Positions 34,826-46,203 of a DNA stretch of 64,000 nt are shown here, piece by piece. The position numbers and the translations under genes were made by a program. The stretch's first letter is position 1. Each line of letters opens with the position of its first letter. The stretch lies in assembly GCA_030686995.1 (NCBI GenBank), contig CM060702.1, positions 64,854,440 through 64,918,439 of the forward strand. Direction: 5' to 3'. Source of the stretch: Artemisia argyi. Its lineage: Eukaryota > Streptophyta > Magnoliopsida > Asterales > Asteraceae. The notes under the pieces are model-generated. The model made no database searches and was not told the DNA's origin. It saw only the letters and a list, made by a program, of their open reading frames with translations.

Positions 34826-34838
34826 GACTGGGGGGACA
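34826..34838 (+). other. Polypurine tract of the Tat element
   Basis: GACTGGGGGGACA directly precedes the 3' LTR, the expected primer for plus-strand DNA synthesis. Confidence 0.8.
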
Positions 34839-35328
34839 TGATGACGTATAGTATATATTTGGGCCATAAGCCCAAATGATAAACATTACTAAGGCCATAC
34901 CCACCACGAGTGGGCTATTATAACAATGACTTGGGCCGCATTACCAAAGGGATTGGGCTCACGTAGACCCAAGCCCAATCAAACTATTTATGGTCTAGAT
35001 AAGGATCTTCTATTTACGGATAAGGATCCTTGGACCAGATAAGCACCATGCGTGCGAAACGTAAGGAACACGAAACCTACAAGGATTCTGCGCCTATATA
35101 AGGAATGACATAATTCTCATTAAAGGTAAGATTCACAAACCCTAACTCTTTACGATAACCCTAAAACCGATTACTTACTCTCATGCCGGAGGATAATCGT
35201 GGGAGACAATCCCACGATAAGCCTAACGATATTTGTTTATTTTCTTAGTGCGCAGGTTTCAAGCATTAAGAGCTAATTGGTACGAGAGCAAGAGCCCAAA
35301 CTAGGAACACCCAACTTTTGTATCAACA
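34839..35328 (+). repeat. 3' LTR of the Tat element
   Basis: It starts TGATGACGTATAG and ends TTGTATCAACA, followed by the target duplication GTGAT at 35329-35333. Confidence 0.92.
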
Positions 35329-35333
35329 GTGAT

Positions 35334-35724
35334 CAATACTGGCACATCTGCTTCACCCCTTTTTGATAATGTCAGTCAATCCCCACCGGGGCATAGATTA
35401 AGGAAGCCTCGAAGCACATCTAGTGTGGGCTCGTAACCGTAAGCCTTACACATTACTATGTAGGTGGTAAGTTTGGCTAGGCTGAAGGGATTAAACCTTG
35501 AGATATGAACCTCATTGTACTGTAATAGCTCTAAAAACAACGGATGGAGGGTATTTGTATAGACCCACATACCCTTTCGGGGCATCATAAATGCTTTGAT
35601 TTTTGTTGTGGAGCATAACTTTGTGTTGTTTGAGTATGGGGTAATCTTCTAGAAGTAGTGCCAAAGCTTCTTTTGACAAGGTACATTTTTGTTGCCTTAT
35701 AATAGGCTTGGCGTCCATGCTCAT
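35334..35724 (-). pseudogene. Antisense gene of the older Tat-type element, 5' part
   Basis: ATG 35724 opens MSMDAKPIIRQQKCTLSKEA. After a frameshift near 35580 the frame continues with TLHPLFLELLQYNEVHISRF, matching the family pattern of the inner gene (SLFLRNLLNHYHLHISQLH). It reaches the insertion edge and joins the sequence at 9892. A TATAAA on the minus strand at about 35868-35873 lies ~145 bp upstream of the ATG, the same layout as the inner gene. Confidence 0.65.
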
Positions 35725-36123
35725 GGTAAGTGTGTGTGCCTAAATTATTGATTAAAAGATAGAAGAGGAGGTTACCTTTTTAGTTGATGTAGTGAATCAC
35801 GTCACGGCTTTGTATAGTTATAGAGGCAAAGTGTGTATGTAGATTTGGGTTTGGGAGTTTATGGTCATTTATACTGCATATGGAGATATCTAGAAGAGGC
35901 TTTAAATTTTGAAAAATCGTTTGAGGTTACCGATAATCATGCCGTTATAATTTTCGTTCAAACAGTTAAATCATGAGCATGCGCATTTAATGCATTTTTT
36001 TTTTAAATAATTCAAACATTTTTCTTATCCAGTATTTAAGGGTAAGAAGATGTAGTATAGATTTGTGATAGAGTCGAAAGCCATACATCCTAGTACGAAT
36101 ATCTGACTTTCGACTGGGGGGCT

Positions 36124-36673
36124 TGATAATGTACCCTCCGATCAGGTAGAAGGACCCCCTTTCGACCCTATTCGCAACCTACATATTGAAGGCTCTGGCT
36201 AGCCTCCTAAAACTTTCAATGGCGTAAAACTAATCACCTTTGATCTAGTTACCAATTGGAAATTCACCAATCGAAGGATTAAACCCTTTGGGGTACATCC
36301 TATGATTAGGACGGGGCTCTAGCAAGACCAAGTCTCACCCACGTCTCCTCTTCCTCTTTAGCTCCCCTGCTAAACTAGGAGGAGTGGGGCACTAAACCCT
36401 AGCGGTTACCATAAGTCATGGGATGCCCCCATGATCTCCAAGAAATGTGTGAACACTCTCCAAGGTTATTTCATCACCTATAAATAGTCTTGGACGAGTC
36501 ATAAATCTGGTATGCAATCTTTACTACTCCACTTTACTACATTTTCACTAAACTTTTCATATCAAGTACTTATTTACACGCCGGAGGTGGTTCGCAGGGT
36601 CCAACCCTTGTGCAATCACTTAACGTAGTGTTTTAGTATTTCTTATTTCAGGTTATATTCAAGCTTGGCGCAA
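36124..36673 (+). repeat. 3' LTR of the older Tat-type element
   Basis: A purine tract (GACTGGGGGGCT, to 36123) precedes TGATAATGTACCCTCC, the usual PPT/LTR junction. A TATA box lies in CTATAAATAG near 36480, and CACGCCGGAGG near 36577 resembles the Tat LTR. The right end is uncertain because another insertion begins at 36674. No matching 5' LTR was found in the window. Confidence 0.65.
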
Positions 36674-37925
36674 CCACAACACCCCATTATATCCTTCGAT
36701 CACCATCGTAGGCCTGGTCGTGCAATTTATTGTACAATCAATTTCTAACCTTCTTCTTCCTTGATCTTTGAGAGCTAAATGAAGGTGATGATGGCTGCTT
36801 CTAGGGTTTATGTTTGTTTTTGTCATGTGTTTTTGGTGGTGGAACAAAAGAACCGAAAAAATATATAAGGGGGAACGGGCTTGAGCTTGGCCGGTTATGG
36901 GTTGGGTTTAGGAGGCCCAAATGAAGCTTACGAGGGTGTTGTTTTGGTTTAAGATTTTCGGCCCACGTGTAAGTTTAAGTGACGTATAAATTTCGTAGTC
37001 GTAAGTTTTATTTTACGTATTTAACATATTTCAAATTTTCAAATATAATGTATAGTTTTTATTTTACGGATTCTCGGATTATTCGTAAAAAGTTAAATTG
37101 GATTTTCGAGTCGTTATATGCTTAATTATTACTTTTTAGTTTATGTTTGCTATTCGTAGTTATAAAACCAAAAATCTTAAAACATTCTAAATTACTCGAT
37201 CACGAACCGAACATAATTTTCCATTCACACTTCGTCGGAAAATAAAACGACCCGGGAATATCTTATATTTCTGGAATATATTTAATTTGACTTTTTTTTG
37301 ACCAAATTGGGATTTTCATTCTCAGATAGAGAGCGAATTGACTGTTTGGTCCTGGACTTTCACACTTAAATATATTATATTTACTACCACACACATCACA
37401 TATCATTTGAATCATTATCAGAGTGTCTGGCAAAACACTCAGTTGGTGCATTCAGGATTAGTTAAGCTTTGGGGTCATGAGCTTAGAGCAAATGTATTAT
37501 TTTTATGTGGCACTGTATTTGTTACACTTGTCATTCATTCACTATACTTTGGGCGGCCTTATAGAATTATCATTTACATAAACCTATGATCTCATCAATA
37601 TTAATGTTGACCGTTTTAGCATGTATTTTCTCAGGTAATTCAAGTATGTTCAGCATGGCTTGCATGGAGTCACATCATAGAGTCGCTGAGCTAACGCGTC
37701 TCACTTAGATTTTATGCACTTAAATTATCGTTTGATCCGTAACAAACTTATTTCAGTAAATCATGGATCATCTTTTTGGACCTAAATTTTATAAACTCTG
37801 TTGATCAAACGATGTATATTTAAACGACACTTTAGGTCGTTCAATATAACCGTGCCTTAGATGCTATGAACATCACTCCACATGTATTCCATTCTGCTGC
37901 AAATCATGTATTTGGGGGTGTGACA
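36674..37925 (-). mobile_element. Solo-LTR-like insertion with 5-bp TSD
   Basis: CGCAA flanks both sides (36669-36673 and 37926-37930). On the minus strand the segment starts TGTCACACCCCC and ends GGGGTGTTGTGG, so the ends are roughly mirrored. A TATATATT box on the minus strand near 36858 sits ~180 bp from the end, as expected for an LTR. TGTCACACCCC starts are common in chromovirus (Tekay-type) LTRs. No coding region is present. Confidence 0.5.
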
Positions 37926-37930
37926 CGCAA

Positions 37931-38356
37931 TCTCGTGAGGAAATGACACTCTTCTATGCCCGTCGTAGTATATTTGTCTAGCTCGTTTTATGTAATCCAG
38001 CTCATTTCCCCACTTTTTTCCAAACGTTTTGCACGTTTGTAGACCGAGTTGAACTTTTTTCCAAAGGGATATTGGTTAAAGAAGACCTCGTGTTCGGGTT
38101 TGAAGATGAAGACCTCTCGTTCAGGTTATTAAACCCTATGAGGTTCAAGAAACTCTCGTTATTGTAAAATCTCAACATTTTTTTTGAGCAAATGGAAGTA
38201 TATGTATATGAGTTTGAGTTTTGGAAGTGTGAAAAAAAGTTGTGTATTAAGTCGGCATTTATAGTGGTGTATTAAAGGTTTTGATTTATTTATTTATTTT
38301 TTATTATTATTTTTTAAATATGCCATTTATGCAACGTTAAAGGGACCAAAGTATGC

Positions 38357-38421
<65 letters not shown>

Positions 38422-38986
38422 CCAAATCATCTAGCCGTTAAGAGCCGTAGATGTATTTTATTTATTTGTTTTTATTCAGACCTTGCGTAACGTTGCGTTG
38501 CCATGGCTACGCTTGCCTCAACGCCTCATGCACGGTATGATAATACGCAGCATAACACCGCCACATCAGCATAACGCCACCTCCGGATTTATTGCACCGT
38601 GTGCTCTAAGTTGCAACAACTTTTTGTGATATTTTCTTATTAAATTATTTATTTATTTTGGGTAAAAAAGGCATGGGTATTTAGGAGTAGGACTAAAAGA
38701 GGAAGGATACAATAAATACATGGGATTGGAATTCACACATGTGGTGATGGCGTTGTTTTCGAGCAGAAAAGAATCCTTCACAGAGTATTTTAGTTATTTT
38801 ATGTGATGTTTTTAATTTTATTTGAAATATGAATATAATGTTTTTAGTTAAATAAAATTTTAATTAAAAAAAAATTATTTGGTTTCCTTACTACGAGTGT
38901 TTGGTATATGTTTGGTTTGAGTAGAAAGAAAACTGATGTGGCGGTGTGGGGTGGTTTTGGTTTGGTCTTATTATTATTAGTCTAAG

Positions 38987-39034
<48 letters not shown>

Positions 39035-39735
39035 CAATCTATTTGAAAAAAGTGTTTTTACATAATAGTATCTGTTTAGAGTTGGTCCTGTATGTAGAAA
39101 TTGTGTTTCTTTTTTTCTCTCAATGACAAATATTAATGAAGTAATTGACCATGTTACCCTCTACATGAACTGGTGATAAAATCAAGTGATAGCCTGTGAT
39201 GTATATACACATTTACATCATCAGTAATCAAATTTCTTGATCCAGTTTTTACTAAATTAATTTGTGCCCAATTGGTAAACAAAACTTAACTTCAAGAAAA
39301 CCCCCAATTGAATCTAGTTAATCCTATAGAAAGTTAACCCATAAAAATAACGAGTAATCAACGGAATCTTATACCCATACATATGAGATAATACATATTC
39401 AACTGAAAACAAAAAAATGTAAATGAATCACAGATCTGACATTGGTTTTTTATTTTTATTTTTTTTTCTTTTTCTTTTTCTAAACAAAATAAAAATTAGT
39501 TGGTAACCATCTTCTTCATACATATGACTCCACCATTAAAGAGAGTTGAAGCTTTTATTAGATGATTGTGAAAAAAAGAGATAAAGCTGAAGGGGGTCGG
39601 CAGTGGGGAAGGAGGTCGGCGGTGGGTAAGAGTTCGGCCTGAAGAAACTGTGGTGGTGATGGAGGATTGAATAGTTGATTGTTGAATGTTGATGAGTGAG
39701 TGAAATAGAAGAGAGAAGGATGAAGGGTATACCTT
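37931..39735. other. Intergenic DNA with low-complexity tracts
   Basis: No gene seen. 38361-38416 is an (AT)n tract and about 38991-39030 a poly(T) tract. 38450-38615 is a GC-richer stretch with repeated GCATAACGCC-like words, ending CCGTGTGCTCTAAG; it resembles the end of the DNA element at 55072 and may be another transposon relic. Confidence 0.5.
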
Positions 39736-40120
39736 GGGTATGTTGGCGAAATGGTCTGGTGCTAGGGCTGGAGCTGAGGCTAGGACTTATATTATAAGCC
39801 GAAATTACAATTTGTATTTTTATAAACTTGTTTGGCAAATGGACTGGGGCTGGTGCTTATTATTGCAAAATTACTAAAAAGGACATAATTAAACGAGTTT
39901 TTGTATATATTAGATATTTTCGTGGGTAAATAAGTAATTTATTCTTCAAAAACCCCGGGCTAAAGTTTTTAGCCCCTTTTATAGGGCTAAAGTTTTTAGC
40001 CGACTTATTTTATAAACCCTTCTATAAGCCACATGATAAACGAGACTTATTTTATTAGCCATTTTATTTTAAAGGCCCAAGCCACAATAAGCCCCATTTA
40101 AGCCCTCACCAAACATACCC
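39736..40120 (+). mobile_element. MITE-like repeat, copy B
   Basis: Same family and orientation as 4428-4830. The ends GGGTATGTTGG and CCAAACATACCC are inverted repeats that extend into the flanks (CTT ... AAG). Non-coding. Confidence 0.65.
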
Positions 40121-40320
40121 AAGATGTGTCCTAAATGGGAAGGACGTGATTTTTTACACCCATTTCTATTCAGGATATTTGTTTCGAACAAACAAAAAAG
40201 AAACATGATTATTTTCTTTGTGGAGAAGGAAATATTACCATAGGGGCCAATAAGCAAAAAGTAAACACCCCTAAGAGAAAAGTTCCTAATGGGGCTTTCA
40301 AAATAGTCCTCATTACATGC

Positions 40321-40345
40321 TAAGAGCAAACGGTATGGTGCCCAC
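40321..40345 (+). mobile_element. Left end of an interrupted DNA transposon-like repeat
   Basis: The AAGAGCAAACGGTATGGTG end pairs with the right end of 54413-55072, which reads TAGAGCACAAGGTATGGTG on the minus strand. The tandem LTR array has inserted just inside this end. Confidence 0.45.
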
Positions 40346-42705
40346 TGATTCGCCTCAAACGGTCAGACGATTATTAGTCAACCACTTGTGAATGGTCAAT
40401 TATAATAGTCAAACAGCTGAGGCAAATGCTTCCGTGGAATACAGCGTTTCCCCGGGTCGTAATGTCCCAACGAGGTTATGATGGTATTCAAAACGAATCT
40501 GTGATCGAGTGAATGTGAACAGGGATATGAATAAGTGTGTGTGTGTGTGTGATTACACTAAGGTTTTATAACTTAAATAAACTATTATAATGATTACGTA
40601 AAACCTAGATATCTAAAACGTTTAAACGTACACCAAATTAAAATCAGACGCGACTGCGTACTGAGAAAAAGGTGAGTTTTAAGAAAAATAAACTACAGGG
40701 GTTAAAAAATGAAAATTCTATAAACTTAAACTTAAAAGAAAATTAAATTAAAAAGAAAATTATTTTTTAGATTATTTTATTATTTATTATTTATTATTAA
40801 TTATTTAATTAAAAACTATTTAACTATTTAATTAAAACTAATTTAATTAAAACTAAAAATGATAAATACTACAAATTAAACTAAAAACTTATAAAAATAA
40901 TTTCTAAACTTAAAAATGAACTTGAAGAAAGTATAAAAAATAAAAATAAATATTTTTGACTTTTTATAGATTTTCTATTAATTAAAAACTATTTATATTA
41001 ATTAAACTAATTAAACTATTTTAAATTACAAATAATACTAAATCAACTTAGAAAATTATGAAAAAAATTCCTAAAATTATATTATGACTTATAAAAGCTA
41101 TAAAAAAATATAAAAACTAGGTGTTGCTTTATAAAAATTAATTATGCTATTTATAACTTAATTATTGATTAATTATTAATAAAACTATTTTTAATTATAA
41201 TAAATACTAAATTACAAAATAAAAATCTGAGAAAATTATTAAAAATACTTTAACCTAAGAGGAAATTAATAAAAATATAAAAACACAACTTTCTTAATTA
41301 AAATCTAAAAATGAAAATTAAAATTAAATTATATTAAATAGAAACTATCATTTATTTTTATGTTGTCTTTTCTGGATTTTTCTTTTACAAAACTAAATTA
41401 TACCTAAAAATAAACAACTTTTGTAAAAACAATAATTTTATAAGCTATTAATAAGCACTGTGGAAGCTTATTACTTCCACAGTTGACTTTTTTGACTGAA
41501 ATAGGAAATAAGCTCAAATGAGCTTATGTGGGACCCACCTTGGTTAATTCTAGTTCTAATAAGTGTTTTGGACTTGTCTAAGCTAAAAATTGCCAAATAA
41601 GCTCAGTAGATAAGCTGATAAGCAACATTAAGCTATTCCAAAACTTAATTACAACACAGAATGGGGACAAACTTTATGGCTTATTCTAGGTGGGGTCTAC
41701 TGAGGTTCAGGTCAAACAAATGGTCAATTCTAAAAGTCTACTAGGAGGGGGGTTGTAAGGAACTAAGTTGGAGGTCTGGGGCCCACTGAGGTGGTCACAA
41801 AACCACCACAAAGTGGGTGGTGTGGCTGTGATGTCTGCTGCACAGGGGAGGTTATCTCACTGCAGTTGTGTTTGGTGGTCTGTGTGAGGGGGAGTGGTTT
41901 TGGGGGGAAGAAAATAGAAGGAGTGGGTTTGACCGGATGGTTGACCCGATTTTATTTAAGGGTGGACTGGGCTGGATAGGGTTTGGGCCTGGTGGACTGG
42001 ATTAGGATAGTGGGTGGTTTGGTTGTTTGGTTTATTTTGGGTTTTAATAAAACATAGGGTCCGGTTTGGTTTTATTTCACACAAGGACCATTTTTGTAAT
42101 TAGTGCAAAGTTGAGGGCTGTTTGTGGCATTTTTCTAATTTTATCACAAGGGTCTAAATTGCCAAGTATAGATAATACAAGGGCCACTTTTGATATTTTT
42201 CACTTTTTAATTACCGGGGACTATTTTTGCCAAACCTTCAAAGTTGAGGGACCTTTTTGCAATTCCTCCAAACTTTTCACATAAGGACCAAACCTGCAAA
42301 GTTAGATAAACAAAGGACCATAAATTGATTTTTCTCAAAGTTTTTTACATCCCATGGACCATTTATGTCAATTTCCAAAGTTGAGAGACTAAACTTGTAA
42401 TTTTGTGAAATTTTGCACCAAAGGACTAAATATGTAACTTTATGATTAAAAAGGACCTTTGGTGACTTTTTCATGTTTTTTAGAATAACCAGGGACTAGT
42501 TTTGACAACTTTTGAAACTTGAGGGACTGAAACTGCCAATTATGCAAACTTTGTACGTTTTTCATCTATTTTTGCATATTTTGCATTTGAAACATATAAA
42601 ACACACTTCTAAGATATTTTAAGTATTATGATGCATATTTGAGTGTTTTTGGATGTTTTGGCAGTTCAGATTGGTATAAAATGATGAGTATTTAGACACT
42701 CATCA
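40346..42705 (-). repeat. LTR A of the tandem array (3' LTR in element sense)
   Basis: In element sense it starts with an inverted repeat (TGATGAGT, 8-nt loop, ACTCATCA) and ends GAGGCGAATCA. It is very AT-rich in the part at 40740-41400. A 9-bp stem CTGTGGAAG/CTTCCACAG lies at 41458-41482. The GT microsatellite near 40540 is longest in this copy. Confidence 0.92.
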
Positions 42706-43679
42706 ATCCCCCACACTAAACTATTGCTAGTCCCTAGCAATCTTTTGAGAAAAACTTAATGGATTTGAAAAACTCTTTACCAAAAGCCATCACTTCTGGA
42801 GTAGCCAGGTGTAAGAACTGTGGCACACCTGATAACCGTGTGATTTTGAGCAAACCACCAGCTGTCAACGGATTTGATTTGTCTTTACCAAAAGCCGTTT
42901 GCTTCTGGACTAGCCAACTCTTGATGGAATAGTCAACATCTTGGTGAGCTGATTACCAATTATGGATTTTCCACTGCCTTTACCACAAGCCATAATCTTG
43001 CGAGCTAGCCAACTCATTAGCATTTGAGGATAATGGGGAGTTGAGGAACCATACAATTTTGGGCAAATTGCAAGCCATCAACGGGTTTGAGATATCTTTA
43101 CCAAGAACCGTTTGCTCCTGGATTAGCCAATCCTTATGTGGGTTAGATATGGCGGACTGATAACCATTTATTGCGTTCTAAGTGAGAAAATTTTAAAATT
43201 TTGGCTAAAATGGGGGTTCTTGATGGAACATGTGTTTAAATTTGTTAGAATAACGAATCTCCCCCCACACTTAGAACTGAATATTGTCCTCAATATTCAA
43301 AGTACCGGGTGTTAAACCAACACTTAGAACGTAAGAAGGAAATATTACTAGCCATTATTTTATGTGTATATACATACATATATTTTTTTAGATAAAACTT
43401 CTTAAATAGAAGCTATCACTATATTTACATTTTTTTTTTTAAGATATTTACATATATACATCATGTGGGTTAGTATCTCTCCCACACTTAGGGTGAAAAC
43501 CCTAAGTAAATGCTACTGTTTTTATTTACCGAGTCGCTAGCTTGACTCGACCCCGAATTTATTTGTCCATGGGGAAGTATGATGTGGAAGAGACAATCTG
43601 CATCGGACTTTCATTCAAGATATTTGGATAAACATTTGAAGCACGTGAAAGTTCCACTCCGATGAGATAAGTAACCGGC
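42706..43679 (-). other. 3' noncoding region of internal copy A
   Basis: 42706-42722 is the polypurine tract (minus AGTTTAGTGTGGGGGAT). About 42773-43130 holds four diverged copies of a CTTTACCAAAAGCC...TAGCCAACTC motif at ~110-bp spacing. 43255-43300 and 43520-43577 match the Athila 3' region (27477-27524 and 27110-27163). No ORF. Confidence 0.7.
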
Positions 43680-45896
43680 TCATAATTTATAAATGAGAAT
43701 GCCGGGATCAAAGATAATGTCTTCACTCCCGAAGGAGTGAAGAACAGGATAAGGAACAGAATATATGAAGAAAAGAAAGAAAGTCATGATGAAAATCATA
43801 ACTAACTCCTCATCATCAATAGGAGAATTCATTGTTTCATGAATCTCCTCTTTTAAGCTCGTTTGATCAAGACATATTATGGGTATGTCTAGATCAAAAT
43901 AGAAAGTATCATACTCCGGTGGAGATATGACATGAGTGAGTTCACAGGAGAAATCCTCAAAGGTGAATGATTCGTATTCGGGATTGAATTGAGTGAGTTC
44001 ACTGGGGAACTCCTTAATAGTAAATGATTCATAAACGGGAAGAGAATTATAAGAATGAGAAGTGGTAATACCACTTATCTTCTCTTCCGTTTGATCAAAA
44101 TGGAACGTTTGCAATTCCGGAATAAAATCATTGATCAAAACCTCACTATCCTTGACGGGGATAGGAGATGAAATAGGCCTTTCATTAAAAGCCTCGATTC
44201 TAGAAATGAGAAGATTAGCATTTAGTAAAGTAAGACGAAGAGCTTCGTCTTGGTGTATTTCTTTATCATTCTCTTCTTCTGAGTTGACAAGCTCAGAAGG
44301 TAATTCCCCCACATAACTTATGTCTCCACAAGATAAAGAATAGCTCTCATCCGAATCAGAGAACATCTCAATATGATCATTTGGAAAGACAAGAGGGGGA
44401 GGGATATCACACATATGTTCAAGAATTCCCTGTGACTCACTTGGGATTGAGACAAGGTTCTCAACACTAGACTTTATGAATTCGTCCGATTCCTTTGTAG
44501 GAACAGTGTCAAGATGCTCGTCCCCCATGTTCAGAGAGTGAGTGGGAACCTCGGGTATGATAACAGTAGACTCAGGGAGATGAGAAGGACTAGTAGTAAT
44601 GGATTCTACAAGTTCCATTATTTCTACTGCTGGTGATTCAGTTATATTCTTTTCTCCCTGTATATCCATGGAAGGAGTCTCAACTGATGAACTTGATGAG
44701 GTATCATCACTTTCATCATCCTCATCGAGAAAAACAGCATTTTGAAATTTGGTACGTGTTATAGCTGCTTGTTCTAAGACTAGTAATTCTTCCATGCTTC
44801 TTTCGTCTCTAGCTGTATGTTCTTCAGCAAGTAATTCCGCGATAGATTTATCACGAGAATATTGAGTGAGTGGAGACTGTGGGGGTGTGAATGTGTCAAA
44901 ACCGAATGTATAAGAACTAGAACAATGTTCAGGTTTATAATATGGTTGACATTGAAAATCATCATGAGGACCCCCACAATGTACACAAGAAAAACTTGGT
45001 GCATTGAGAGATGACATATTAGCCAACTCCTCCTTAAGGTTTTTAAGTTTTTCAAGAACCTCTAGACAAGGGTCTTGATGGTTTTGAGGAGTTGCTTGAA
45101 TCATTTGGTACTGTGGAGGTGGGTCTTGAAACGAATAGTCGTAATTGTTACAAGGAAATGGATTCCTTGTTTGACAATCAGAGCTAAAGTGTGGACCTCC
45201 ACAGTAGTCACAACAGTAAAACTGTTGAGTCTGGCTTGGTGTATTTTGATACGAAGCATCATCGAGATTTGGATAATATGATTCTTGCTCATATGAATGT
45301 GATGGGTAGTTGGAAAAATTTGAGGTGTCGTTGAATGAGTTTTGATTAGGATCATAAGCAAATGAATTACTCGATCCACAAAACAAACAACTCCCGTCTT
45401 GAATATCATTACCACATTGTTCACATGTACACCAACGACATGGAAAACCGAAAAGCGGCTCACCACAACCGACACAAGGAACAAAATCTGGAGGTGGGAC
45501 AAGTGGTGTGCTCTGAGAGCTAGGAATTTCCACCACTTCCGTTATGGTCTCTGGTTTTTGTTTTTGATAAATGTGAAGATTAGGCAAATCGTTCTTTTCA
45601 GTAACTGCCCTAAGCTCTGTACGTTTGCTTGACAAACTTTTAACCGTAAACCGTGAAAGGTTAGGATCAATTGTGAGCTTAGATTCTTGGACAACCGTAG
45701 GTTGGACGTATTTAGCACTTTCATAGTCAGAGGAAAGTACAGGGTCCTTTGTCACCCCGGTTTCTCGTTCCATTTCCCTCACTAGAGAGGGAATATGAAT
45801 CGATGATCCATCATAATAAACACGAATTCTAGACATCTTGGACAAGGTTTGAAGTTTTTCAAGCGCGAATAAGAATTCGGGTTCGATAGATGCCAT
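43680..45896 (-). CDS. Gag-like zinc-knuckle protein of the pol-less element, 738 aa, intact
   Basis: ATG 45896 lies ~290 bp after the PBS. The N-terminus (MASIEPEFLFALEKLQTL) is not a recognised capsid. Residues 141-173 form a Cys cluster (C141, 144, 153, 156, 158, 161, 170, 173), possibly a zinc ribbon. Two knuckles C-x2-C-GGPH-x4-C follow (229-241 and 304-316), the same form as in the Athila Gag at 22358. The second half is acidic and Ser-rich. A hydrophobic segment near 698-720 (LVMIFIMTFFLFFIY) could be a membrane helix, followed by SEDIIFDPGI. The knuckles suggest RNA binding and packaging. I do not recognise an enzymatic domain. The ORF is uninterrupted, so it may be translated. Confidence 0.82.
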   Translation of the reverse strand: MASIEPEFLFALEKLQTLSKMSRIRVYYDGSSIHIPSLVREMERETGVTKDPVLSSDYESAKYVQPTVVQESKLTIDPNLSRFTVKSLSSKRTELRAVTEKNDLPNLHIYQKQKPETITEVVEIPSSQSTPLVPPPDFVPCVGCGEPLFGFPCRWCTCEQCGNDIQDGSCLFCGSSNSFAYDPNQNSFNDTSNFSNYPSHSYEQESYYPNLDDASYQNTPSQTQQFYCCDYCGGPHFSSDCQTRNPFPCNNYDYSFQDPPPQYQMIQATPQNHQDPCLEVLEKLKNLKEELANMSSLNAPSFSCVHCGGPHDDFQCQPYYKPEHCSSSYTFGFDTFTPPQSPLTQYSRDKSIAELLAEEHTARDERSMEELLVLEQAAITRTKFQNAVFLDEDDESDDTSSSSSVETPSMDIQGEKNITESPAVEIMELVESITTSPSHLPESTVIIPEVPTHSLNMGDEHLDTVPTKESDEFIKSSVENLVSIPSESQGILEHMCDIPPPLVFPNDHIEMFSDSDESYSLSCGDISYVGELPSELVNSEEENDKEIHQDEALRLTLLNANLLISRIEAFNERPISSPIPVKDSEVLINDFIPELQTFHFDQTEEKISGITTSHSYNSLPVYESFTIKEFPSELTQFNPEYESFTFEDFSCELTHVISPPEYDTFYFDLDIPIICLDQTSLKEEIHETMNSPIDDEELVMIFIMTFFLFFIYSVPYPVLHSFGSEDIIFDPGILIYKL

Positions 45897-46185
45897 AAGA
45901 ATATAGAAGTTTAGAATAAAATGGATAGAGGGTAAAGAGCTAAAGAATCAAAAAGGGTAAGAGGGAAAAGATGGATATTTTTGATATTTTTGAAAATTTT
46001 TGTAGTAATAATAATAAGGAAAATATTTTTGGTTTTTTGTGTTCGTTGAAAACTGATTTTAAAAAGTTTTCGGGAACTGTTTTTGGTTTTATATGATAAT
46101 AATATGAATAAGGATGGGTAAATATACAATGAGCGTGTATTCAGGTTCACTAATACTCAAAATCGTTTAGAATAAGCGCACAACC

Positions 46186-46203
46186 TCCCCGGCAGCGGCG
46201 CCA
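46186..46203 (-). other. Primer-binding site, internal copy A
   Basis: The minus strand reads TGGCGCCGCTGCCGGGGA next to LTR B, identical to the PBS of the Athila element at 20890. Confidence 0.85.

Larger units (their letters stand above)
9898..35328 (+). mobile_element. Tat-lineage Ty3/gypsy LTR retrotransposon, 25.4 kb with a nested element
   Basis: Complete borders are visible: LTRs of 491 and 490 bp, a 5-bp target duplication GTGAT (9893-9897 and 35329-35333), a PBS, a polypurine tract, gag-pol in the order Gag-PR-RT-RH-INT, and an antisense gene between pol and the 3' LTR. A 15-kb Athila element (17550-32608) interrupts that gene, so the Tat element itself is about 10.4 kb. By eye the LTRs differ at roughly nine substitutions and one indel. 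All its ORFs are broken. Confidence 0.93.

Noticed and set aside
38361..38416. (AT)n tract as a regulatory or origin-like element
   Set aside because: A simple microsatellite is sufficient explanation; no flanking functional motif.
41791..42284. Small open frames repeated three times within the LTRs (41791, 47652, 53493 and 42066, 47927, 53768)
   Set aside because: They recur only because the LTRs are near-identical; they show no protein features and lie antisense to the element.
45101..45502. Minus-strand His/Val-rich frame within the gag-like ORF (also 50961-51362)
   Set aside because: It overlaps the 738-aa ORF in another frame. It is present in both copies only because they are near-identical.
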